Source of the DNA: Leucobacter tenebrionis | GTDB lineage: Bacteria > Actinomycetota > Actinomycetes > Actinomycetales > Microbacteriaceae | Length of the DNA stretch: 64,000 nt | NCBI RefSeq assembly: GCF_019884725.1 | Contig: NZ_CP082322.1 | Span: 2,480,001-2,544,000 of the forward strand | Direction of reading: 5' to 3' | Position numbers and translations under genes: made by a program | Shown: in pieces, positions 57,347 through 64,000 of the stretch | Layout: each line of letters opens with the position of its first letter | Numbering within the stretch: the first letter of the stretch is position 1 | The notes under the pieces: generated by a model | Seen by the model: only the letters and a program-made list of their open reading frames with translations | Database searches by the model: none | Told to the model about the DNA's origin: nothing

Positions 57347-59074
57347 ATGAACGATCGACCCCAGCGGGACGACTCCGCGGATCGAAGCCCCCGAAAGCGC
57401 AGCGGCGATCAAGCCCGCGGAGGGTTCCGCTCGGGCAATGATCGGAATCAGCGGTTCTCCGGCAGCGGAGATCGCCAGCAGCGTGGCGATCGCGGCCCGC
57501 GTCGTGACGGCGATCGTGAGGACCGTCGTCCGCGTCGCGAGGGAGACGATCGTCGTAGCGACCGCGGTGGCGAGCGGCGCCCGTTCCGCGATGACGAGGG
57601 AGGACAGAACCGACGTCCTCGCCGCGAGGGTGACTTCCGCGACGATCGACGCCCCCGTCGCGACGGGGACTTCCGCGAGGATCGCCGCCGGCAGCGTCGT
57701 GATGGTGATCTCCGCGATGACCGAGGCCCGCGTCGTGACGGCGCCGACCATCGTCGCGGTCAGAGTGGCGATCGGGGCGGGGAGCGCCGTCCCTTCCGTG
57801 AGGGAGGGCAGGAGCGTCGCCCCCGTCGCGACTTCGGCGATCGCGATGATCGTCGTCCCCGTCGCGACTTCGGGGAGCGAGAAGACCGGCGGCCTCGTCG
57901 CGATAGCGACTCCCGCGATGATCGTCGTCCGCGCCGCGACTTCGGCGATCGCGACGACCGGCGTCCGCGCCGCGACGGCGACCGCGAACGCGGTGGTCGC
58001 GGAGACGACCGTCCGCAGCGGAAGGAGAGCTTCGGCCGAGGCGGGACCCGCGGTGGCGGTCGCAGCGATCGCGGGGGCCGCGATCGCGAGTACACCGAGG
58101 CCGAGCGGCTGCAGCACGAGCTGCGCCCGGTGCGGGCCGAGCATCGTGATCCGGTGATCCCCGACGACATCCGGCCGAACGATCTTCACCCGGCGGCTCG
58201 CAACGAGCTGAAGACGCTGCAGGCGGATGTGCAGGAGCGCGTCGCGCGTCACCTCGCCATGGTCGCCATGCTGATCGATGACGATCCCGAGCTCGCGCAT
58301 CAGCATGCTCTCTCCGCGAGCCGCCGCGCCGGCCGTATCCCGGTGACCCGCGAGACGCTCGCGATCACGGCGTATCGCACGGGTGATTTCGCGCTGGCGC
58401 TGCGCGAGCTGCGCACCTACCGCCGCCTTAGCGGCCTCGAGGGGCACGTCGCGCTGATGGTGGATTGCGAGCGCGGTCTGGGGCGCCCTGAGAAGGCGAT
58501 CGAGACCGCGCTCGAGGCCGATACCTCGAAGCTCGATACCGAGCAGCGGGTGCACCTCGCGATCGCGGTCTCGGGCGCTCGCCTCGATCTGGGGCAGACC
58601 CAGCAGGCGCTGTTCGAGCTTGAGATCCCCGAACTCAACCCGAAGCGAGCCTTCTCGTGGAGCCCCGAGCTCTTCGGCGCCTACGCCGCCGTGCTCGAGG
58701 ATCTCGGCCGCGAGGACGAGGCACGCGAGTGGTATCGTCACGCCGACCGCGCCGCGGGAGCACTGCAGGATCATCTCGGGTCGCTCGACGAACTCGAGGT
58801 CTTCGAGATCCGCGAATCCGAGCCTGTTCCCGACGAGGAACCGGCCGACGAGGAAGCGAGCGACCGGGAGCCCTCGGGCGACAGCGATGTCGACGCTGAA
58901 GCGGGCCTCGACGGTACCGCGGCGGACCTCGGTGACGTCGAGCCGGAAGAGGCGGCCGAGATCGCGGCCGAGGTCGACGCACTGCTCGCCGAGGCGGGTA
59001 TCGGCGATGCGGATGCCGCTGGGGCCGGTGCTGGCAGTGCCGACGGCGCCTCGGAGGCGGAGGAGCGGGAATAG
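57347..59074 (+). CDS. RG/RD-rich TPR protein next to the rrn operon
   Basis: The 575-aa protein has three parts. Residues 1-255 are an extremely charged low-complexity tail of Arg, Asp and Gly, with repeats like GDRDDRRPRRDFG. Residues about 256-475 form a helical TPR-like domain (RETLAITAYRTGDFALALRE). The last 100 residues are acidic. The core resembles the actinobacterial protein encoded between tyrS and the HAD phosphatase (Rv1691 position). The tail looks RNA-binding and prone to condensation; function is unknown. GGGAGG precedes the ATG. Its stop overlaps the HAD start (TAGTG). Confidence 0.83.
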   Translation: MNDRPQRDDSADRSPRKRSGDQARGGFRSGNDRNQRFSGSGDRQQRGDRGPRRDGDREDRRPRREGDDRRSDRGGERRPFRDDEGGQNRRPRREGDFRDDRRPRRDGDFREDRRRQRRDGDLRDDRGPRRDGADHRRGQSGDRGGERRPFREGGQERRPRRDFGDRDDRRPRRDFGEREDRRPRRDSDSRDDRRPRRDFGDRDDRRPRRDGDRERGGRGDDRPQRKESFGRGGTRGGGRSDRGGRDREYTEAERLQHELRPVRAEHRDPVIPDDIRPNDLHPAARNELKTLQADVQERVARHLAMVAMLIDDDPELAHQHALSASRRAGRIPVTRETLAITAYRTGDFALALRELRTYRRLSGLEGHVALMVDCERGLGRPEKAIETALEADTSKLDTEQRVHLAIAVSGARLDLGQTQQALFELEIPELNPKRAFSWSPELFGAYAAVLEDLGREDEAREWYRHADRAAGALQDHLGSLDELEVFEIRESEPVPDEEPADEEASDREPSGDSDVDAEAGLDGTAADLGDVEPEEAAEIAAEVDALLAEAGIGDADAAGAGAGSADGASEAEERE

Positions 59075-60114
59075 TGGCCCTGTTCGGCAAGAAGCGGACC
59101 CCTCTCGGAGCGGCGCCGATCGACGGCCGTGAGCTGCTGCTCTCCGACCTCGACGGCGTGGTGTACCGCGGCCCGGGCGCGATTCCCGGGGCCGTGGAGC
59201 AGCTGAATCGCGCAGCTGAGCGCGCTCGCCTCGCCTACATCACCAACAACGCCTCTCGCACGGATGCGGCCGTCGCCGAGCATCTCCGGCAGCTCGGGCT
59301 GCGCGCCGAGCCCGACGACGTCGTCACCTCCCCGCAGGCGGCGGTGACGTTGCTCGCGAAATCGGTGGCTCCGGGTTCTCGGGTGCTCGTGGTCGGCGGG
59401 GACGGGCTGGTCGACGAGCTGCACAAGGCCGGGTTCGAAGTGACCCGCAGCGCCGATGATGATCCCGCAGCGGTGGTGCAGGGGTTCGCGCCCGAGGTCG
59501 GATGGGTGCATCTCGCTGAGGCGGCGTTCGCGCTCGCCGAGCAGCCCGGCCGCGACCCGCTGCCGTGGATCGCGACGAACACGGACTGGACCATCCCGGT
59601 CGCTCGCGGCCTGGCCCCGGGTAACGGCACGCTCGTCTCGGCGGTCCACACCGCCGTGCAGCGGTTGCCGATCTTCGCCGGGAAGCCCGAGACTCCGATC
59701 TTCGAGGCGGCGTTCGACCGCTTCGGCACGCGCAACGCGCTGATGCTCGGCGACCGGCTCGACACCGATATCAAGGGAGCGCGCGCGGCGGGGATCCCCT
59801 CGCTGCAGGTGCTCACCGGTGTGGATCGGCCGAAGCAGCTCATCGCGGCCTCGCAGGATATGCGGCCCGACTACATCGTCGCCACGCTCGCGGAGCTGCA
59901 CGAACCGTATCCGCAGACGGAGGTGCTGCGCGACGGCACCGTGCAGGTAGGAGCCGCGAAGGTGCGCATGGACGGACACATCGCCCAGGTGGTCGCCGAG
60001 GGCGGTTCCCCCCTCGACCTGCTTCGGGCCGGCTGCGCAGCGGTATGGGGATCGGGGCTCGCGATCTACGGGCTGAAGGTTCCGGAGATCCTCTACGAGG
60101 ACCACTGGCTCTGA
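59074..60114 (+). CDS. HAD-IIA family phosphatase (NagD-like)
   Basis: The 346-aa protein has HAD motif I as LLSDLDGVVYRG (near residue 24), ITNNASRTD as motif II, the type IIA cap, and GDRLDTDIKGA as motif IV. It would dephosphorylate a small metabolite such as a nucleotide or glycerol phosphate; actinobacterial relatives include Rv1692, a glycerol-3-phosphate phosphatase. An extra C-terminal segment of about 70 residues follows the HAD core. The GTG overlaps the TPR stop by one base. Confidence 0.88.
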   Translation: MALFGKKRTPLGAAPIDGRELLLSDLDGVVYRGPGAIPGAVEQLNRAAERARLAYITNNASRTDAAVAEHLRQLGLRAEPDDVVTSPQAAVTLLAKSVAPGSRVLVVGGDGLVDELHKAGFEVTRSADDDPAAVVQGFAPEVGWVHLAEAAFALAEQPGRDPLPWIATNTDWTIPVARGLAPGNGTLVSAVHTAVQRLPIFAGKPETPIFEAAFDRFGTRNALMLGDRLDTDIKGARAAGIPSLQVLTGVDRPKQLIAASQDMRPDYIVATLAELHEPYPQTEVLRDGTVQVGAAKVRMDGHIAQVVAEGGSPLDLLRAGCAAVWGSGLAIYGLKVPEILYEDHWL

Positions 60115-60146
60115 TTCGACGAGGTGCCGACGAGCAATACATCAGG

Positions 60147-60184
60147 TTTAATGCTCACGCGAGCGAATTAAATATGCTTTAATT
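60147..60184 (+). promoter_or_regulatory. promoter and TTTAAT-type operator of the gntK-pot operon
   Basis: AATTAAA-TATGC-TTTAATT (60166-60184) is a perfect palindrome centred on TATGCT (60173-60178), the likely -10. A further TTTAAT at 60147-60152 adds a half-site. The AT-richness stands out from the surroundings. A local repressor is implied but none is adjacent within the window. Confidence 0.65.
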
Positions 60185-60190
60185 GGGATC

Positions 60191-60748
60191 GTGTTCTCCA
60201 ACGAGGAAGCTCCGGCCCCGCATGCGCCGCTCGTCGTCATGGGCGTTTCCGGCGCGGGCAAGACCACTGTCGGCGTGGAGATCGCGCTGCGCCTCGGCCG
60301 CCCGTTCATCGACGCCGATGACCTCCACCCGCAGGCGAACCGGCGCAAGATGGAATCGTGCGTGCCGCTCGACGACTCGGACCGGGAGCCCTGGCTCCGT
60401 GCTGTCGGCAAGGCTATCTCGGCGGAGGTGCAGCGAGGACGACCGCCGGTCGTTGCGTGCTCGGCCCTGAAGATCGGTTACCGCGAGCAGTTGCGCGCGG
60501 AGTGCCCGGACATCGCGTTCGTCTACCTCGACGGGGATCCCGAGATCATCGCCGCCCGGATGAGCGGCCGCCAGCACGAGTACATGCCGGCCGAACTGCT
60601 CCCGTCGCAGCTGCGCGCCCTCGAGCCCCCGCTCGGAGACGAGCGTGCGATCCGCATCGATATCGAGAAGCCCGTCGACCTGATCGTCTCCCAGGCGATC
60701 GCGTGGTTGCGGACCCTCGAGCCGACAGACCAGGAGGTCGCTCGATGA
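60191..60748 (+). CDS. gntK: gluconokinase
   Basis: The 185-aa kinase has Walker A GVSGAGKTT (near residue 18), IDADDLHPQANRRKM and ACSALKIGYREQLR, the pattern of GntK-type gluconokinases. It phosphorylates gluconate to 6-phosphogluconate for the pentose phosphate pathway. The expected LHP motif and its Arg residues are present. The stop overlaps the potA start (ATGA), an unexpected coupling to a polyamine-type transporter. A related small kinase of other sugar acids cannot be excluded. Confidence 0.88.
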   Translation: MFSNEEAPAPHAPLVVMGVSGAGKTTVGVEIALRLGRPFIDADDLHPQANRRKMESCVPLDDSDREPWLRAVGKAISAEVQRGRPPVVACSALKIGYREQLRAECPDIAFVYLDGDPEIIAARMSGRQHEYMPAELLPSQLRALEPPLGDERAIRIDIEKPVDLIVSQAIAWLRTLEPTDQEVAR

Positions 60749-61836
60749 GCCCGTCTATGACTGAAGGATCAACTCTCGACCTGCGAGGGGTGACGAAGAG
60801 CTACGGCGGCAACGTCGTCGTCGATGCGCTGGATCTCAGCTTGCAGCAGGGCGAGTTCGTCTCGCTGCTGGGTCCGTCGGGCTGCGGCAAGACGACGACC
60901 CTGCGCATGATCGCGGGCTTCGAACACCCGGATGCGGGGCAGATCCTGCTCGACGGCGATGAACTCACGGGGCGGCCGGCGAACAAGCGCGAGGTCAACA
61001 CGGTCTTCCAGTCGTACGCGCTGTTCCCGCACCTGACGGTCGCGGGCAATGTGGCCTACGGGTTGCGACAGCGCAAAGTTCCCAAGAGCGAGATCATCGA
61101 GCGCGTCGCTGAAACGCTGCGGCTGGTGCGCCTGGAACAGTTCGCCGACCGGAAGCCCGCGCAGCTTTCAGGCGGGCAGCAGCAGCGTGTCGCACTGGCC
61201 CGCGCGCTGGTGAACCGCCCGAAGGTGCTCCTGCTCGACGAGCCGCTCGCGGCGCTCGACCGGCAGCTGCGCGAGGAAGTGCAGATCGAGCTGCGGCTGA
61301 TCCAGGCCCGTCTGCGAACGACATTCCTCTTCGTGACGCACGACCAGGGCGAGGCGCTCGCGATGAGCGATCGTGTGGCGATCATGAACGGCGGGCGGAT
61401 CGAGCAGCTCGATGATCCCGAGACCATCTACGAGCACCCCGCCACACGCTTCGTCGCCGGCTTCGTGGGCCAGCAGAACTTCTTCGAGGACGTGCGCGTC
61501 GAGGCCGACGGGGTCCTCGTGACCGCGGACGGCGTGCGTTTCCGGACCGCTGCGCCGGTGCGCGGCGACCGCGCGACCGTAGCCATTCGGCCCGAGGCGA
61601 TCGGGCTCTCCCCGGAGACCGGTGAGAACACGGTCAACACCTGCGCGGCGACGGTCGAGGCCGTGAACACGCTCGGTGAGACCCGGCAGTACGTGGTGCG
61701 TTCGGCTGCGGGCGGCACGCTCATCACGCGTACTGCCCGCACCTCAGACACCCATCGCTTCGCGCCCGGCGACCGTGTGCTAGCGAGCTGGGGCGCCGAC
61801 CACGTCGCGGTCTTCCCCGCATCTTCCACCCACTGA
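60745..61836 (+). CDS. potA: polyamine-type ABC transporter ATP-binding protein
   Basis: The 363-aa ATPase has Walker A GPSGCGKTT, signature LSGGQQQR, Walker B VLLLDEPLAALD, and a C-terminal TOBE regulatory domain (about 275-360), as in PotA. It powers import with the binding protein and permeases downstream. ATG 60745 overlaps the gluconokinase stop and follows AGGAGG. PotA-type ATPases also serve iron and phosphonate-type importers, so the substrate rests on the neighbours. Confidence 0.88.
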   Translation: MSPSMTEGSTLDLRGVTKSYGGNVVVDALDLSLQQGEFVSLLGPSGCGKTTTLRMIAGFEHPDAGQILLDGDELTGRPANKREVNTVFQSYALFPHLTVAGNVAYGLRQRKVPKSEIIERVAETLRLVRLEQFADRKPAQLSGGQQQRVALARALVNRPKVLLLDEPLAALDRQLREEVQIELRLIQARLRTTFLFVTHDQGEALAMSDRVAIMNGGRIEQLDDPETIYEHPATRFVAGFVGQQNFFEDVRVEADGVLVTADGVRFRTAAPVRGDRATVAIRPEAIGLSPETGENTVNTCAATVEAVNTLGETRQYVVRSAAGGTLITRTARTSDTHRFAPGDRVLASWGADHVAVFPASSTH

Positions 61837-61863
61837 ATCGCACCACTCGAAGGAGAGTCACTC

Positions 61864-63006
61864 ATGGCCGACGGAATCCCCAAGATTCTCATGCCTCGCG
61901 CACGCGAGGTCGCCCTCACGCGCCGCCTGTTCCTCGGGAGCGCAGTCGGAGCGGGCGCCGCACTGACGCTCGCCGCGTGCTCCTCCGGCGGTTCGGGAGG
62001 TGCGAACGCCGGAGCGGGATCCGGCACCCTGCGCGTCTACTCCTGGTCGGGGTACGACGACCCCGCCAACGTGGAGGAGTTCGATTCGAAGGTGGCGATC
62101 GACTCCTACTCCTCGAACGAGGAGATGATCGCCAAGCTGGTCGCCGCGCGCGGCACCAGCGGGTACGACATCGTGATCCCGACGGGCGTCTTCGTGCCGC
62201 AGATGGCCGAGAACGACCTGCTCGAGAAGCTCGACCTCGGCCGCCTGAAGAACTTCGAGAACATCGACCAGGCGTTCCTGGGGCAGGAGTGGGATCCCGA
62301 CAACAGCTACACGGTGCCGAAGTACTGGGGCACCACGGGCTTCGCCTACGACACGCAGGTCATCAGCCGCGAGCTCGTCTCCTGGGACGACTTCATCGAC
62401 GCCGCGAAGAACGAGGCGAGCGGTCGCACCTCTCTCGCCGATGATCCCGGCGAGATCTGCGCGATCCTGTGCTTCGCGCGCGGCTGGAACCAGAGCACTC
62501 AGGACGAGCAGCAGCTGGGCGAGATCCGCTCCTTCCTGGTGGATGAGCTGGCCGAGCACATCTCCGCCTTCGACTCGGCGCCCGGCAGCGGCGCGATCCC
62601 GCAGGGATCCCAGGCGCTCGTGCACACCTGGAACGGGGAGGCGCGTCGAGGCATTCTCGCGAGCAAGGATCCCGATCGCTGGAAGTGGGTGCTCCCCACA
62701 CCGGAGACGAACCTCTGGACCGACAACTGGGCGATCGTCAAGGGCGCCCAGAACATCGACGCCGCCTACGAGTTCATCGACTACTCGCTCGGCGTCGAGG
62801 AGTCGGTGCGCAACATCGAGTACGTCGGCTACGGCACTGGCATCGGACAGGCGGAGACCGAGCTCGCTGCGGCTGATGCACCGCTCCTCCCCATGATCTT
62901 CCCGAGCGAGGAGGAGAAGAAGCGCATGTACACCGGACAGATCAACGAGGCGCAGGAGACCCGCATGGAGATCGTCGCCGAGATGAAGGCCCGCGCCGGG
63001 GCGTGA
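61864..63006 (+). CDS. potD: polyamine-type ABC transporter binding protein (Tat lipoprotein)
   Basis: The 380-aa protein has a twin-arginine signal, TRRLFLGSAVGAGAALTLAA, followed by the lipobox Cys, so it should be folded before export and then lipidated. The mature domain is of the PotD/PotF type (LRVYSWSGYDDPANVEEF, then WGTTGFAYDTQ). It probably binds spermidine or putrescine, but the ligand is not certain from sequence. AAGGAGAG precedes the ATG. The stop overlaps the permease start. Confidence 0.87.
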   Translation: MADGIPKILMPRAREVALTRRLFLGSAVGAGAALTLAACSSGGSGGANAGAGSGTLRVYSWSGYDDPANVEEFDSKVAIDSYSSNEEMIAKLVAARGTSGYDIVIPTGVFVPQMAENDLLEKLDLGRLKNFENIDQAFLGQEWDPDNSYTVPKYWGTTGFAYDTQVISRELVSWDDFIDAAKNEASGRTSLADDPGEICAILCFARGWNQSTQDEQQLGEIRSFLVDELAEHISAFDSAPGSGAIPQGSQALVHTWNGEARRGILASKDPDRWKWVLPTPETNLWTDNWAIVKGAQNIDAAYEFIDYSLGVEESVRNIEYVGYGTGIGQAETELAAADAPLLPMIFPSEEEKKRMYTGQINEAQETRMEIVAEMKARAGA

Positions 63007-63962
63007 GCGTTATGGCGAGAAAACGGAATCCGGATCGCGGGCAGCGCGGGGCCGCTGCTCTGCTCGCGGTGCCGGGCGGGGCCTGGATGCTGCTCTTCTT
63101 CATCGTCCCCATCCTGGTGGTGGTGTGGTACAGCTTCGGGCAGAAGCCGGGGCTGTACGGCACGCACGACAACTCCGTGCTCTCGCTCGACCGCTACGCG
63201 GAGGCGCTGAGCGGCGCGTTTCTGCAGACCTTCGCGAACACGCTGCAGATCGCGATCATCGGCACTCTCGTCTGCCTGCTGATCGCCGTGCCGTTCTCGT
63301 ACTGGCTCGCGGTGAAGGTGAGTGCGCGGTGGCGGTACCTGGTGCTGGCGCTGGTGCTCGTGCCCTACTGGACGAACTTCCTGATCCGCACCATCGGATG
63401 GCAGATCCTGCTGGCTCCCGAGGGGCCGCTGACGCTTCTGCTGAGGGAGGCCGGCCTCGTCGATGCCGCGTTCTCGATGCTCTACACCAAAGGGGCGGTG
63501 CAGCTGGGTGTCGTCTACAACTACCTGCCGCTCATGATCCTGCCGGTGTTCGTCGCGATGGAGCGGCTGACCCCCGCACTGCGCGAGGCGAGCAAGGACC
63601 TCGGCGCCGGCCGGTGGGGGACCTTCCGCCAGGTCACGCTGCCGCTCGCGATGCCCGGCATCGTCTCCGGCGTGCTGCTCGTGTTCATACCGCTGATGGG
63701 CGACTACATCACGGCTCAGGTGCTCGGCGGCGCCAAGGGCAACATGGTGGGGCAGATGATCGCCGGGCAGTTCCAGCAGGGGCAGAACTGGGCCCTCGGA
63801 TCGGCGATGTCCATCACGCTCATACTGACCACGCTGATCACGATCCTGCTGGTCGGGGCGATCGGTCTGGTCTGCGCCGCGGTGCTGCGAGCCCGACGGC
63901 GGCTCCCCATCGAGAGGGGCGCCGGGCAGCCGACCCGTGCCGGAGCGGAGGCCGCGGCATGA
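63003..63962 (+). CDS. potB: polyamine-type ABC transporter permease, PotB-like
   Basis: The 319-aa permease has about six membrane spans and the EAA loop ALREASKDLGAGRWGTFRQV. LVPYWTNFLIRTIGWQILL is typical of PotB. The GTG at 63003 overlaps the potD stop; ATG 63012 is an alternative. It forms the pore with the next gene product. Confidence 0.87.
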   Translation: MSVMARKRNPDRGQRGAAALLAVPGGAWMLLFFIVPILVVVWYSFGQKPGLYGTHDNSVLSLDRYAEALSGAFLQTFANTLQIAIIGTLVCLLIAVPFSYWLAVKVSARWRYLVLALVLVPYWTNFLIRTIGWQILLAPEGPLTLLLREAGLVDAAFSMLYTKGAVQLGVVYNYLPLMILPVFVAMERLTPALREASKDLGAGRWGTFRQVTLPLAMPGIVSGVLLVFIPLMGDYITAQVLGGAKGNMVGQMIAGQFQQGQNWALGSAMSITLILTTLITILLVGAIGLVCAAVLRARRRLPIERGAGQPTRAGAEAAA

Positions 63963-64000
63963 GTTCGAACAAGGTACACGAGCGGGGCCGCGGCGCCGAC
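63959..64000 (+). CDS. second polyamine-type permease, 3' partial (potC position)
   Basis: ATG 63959 overlaps the potB stop (ATGA) and the frame runs off the window after 14 codons (MSSNKVHERGRGAD). Position and overlap identify it as the PotC-like permease; the sequence itself is too short to confirm. Confidence 0.6.
   Translation, partial: MSSNKVHERGRGAD

Noticed and set aside
57314-58774. A 486-codon antisense frame rich in Ala, Ile, Thr and Val over the RG/RD-rich protein
   Set aside because: It is the reverse complement of Arg/Asp repeat codons and its hydrophobic look is an artefact. The plus frame has a ribosome-binding site and a recognisable C-terminal domain.

Overview
The window is a high-GC actinobacterial chromosome segment. 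The 16S sequence, the mycothiol amidase, and the gene orders greA/DUF4307/mca/hemolysin III/short-chain prenyl transferase and argF/argH/tyrS point to Microbacteriaceae. Leucobacter is my best guess, from memory of its 16S and gene content; no search was possible.

Layout. 1-8034: the end of an APC amine/amino-acid permease, a two-component system co-transcribed with an orphan TAXI binding lipoprotein, and a gluABCD-type glutamate ABC transporter. Its promoter carries four phased CTCAAG repeats that are good candidates for the response-regulator site. 8234-17488: a TSUP exporter, greA, DUF4307, mca, a small membrane protein, recQ, a lipoprotein, hemolysin III, a short-chain prenyl transferase and an SDR. 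17549-21773: an S-adenosylhomocysteine/methylthioadenosine and AI-2 cluster (deaminase, nucleoside phosphorylase, luxS, an unknown 101-aa protein, a nucleosidase). 21925-23159: an intact IS256-family (IS1249-like) element with an 8-bp target duplication, followed by tRNA-Ser(CGA). 23408-32429: an 865-aa LuxR-type STAND-like regulator, divergent from a 1271-aa sortase-anchored Ala/Ser/Asp/Thr repeat protein, then a DUF5819-HTTM pair resembling SdpA/SdpB. 32791-43576: a HerA-like ATPase, radA, mqo, a HAD phosphatase, argF, argH, a lipoprotein and tyrS. 43589-51019: an amine/guanidino-compound island (two-domain Lrp regulator, APC permease, Zn-alcohol dehydrogenase, XRE-cupin regulator, agmatinase-family enzyme, NTF2-like protein, NCS1 permease). 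51833-57237: a complete rrn operon (16S-23S-5S, no tRNA seen in the spacers). 57347-64000: an RG/RD-rich TPR protein, a NagD-like HAD phosphatase, and an operon that couples gluconokinase to a polyamine-type ABC transporter (potA, potD, potB, start of potC).

How it works together. Two themes recur. The first is nitrogen and amine handling: a glutamate importer, two APC permeases, an agmatinase-family hydrolase with an NCS1 permease, and a polyamine-type importer, with candidate operators in front of several units. The second is expression architecture: eight genes have a TANNNT -10 box only 6-8 nt before their start codon, which predicts leaderless mRNAs. Many intergenic gaps carry long, nearly perfect inverted repeats, two of which recur as families. 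The least explained items are a compound C-rich/palindrome/G-rich intergenic element (two copies), the LuxR/surface-protein locus with its 714-bp internal duplication, the DUF5819-HTTM pair, and the gluconokinase-pot coupling.
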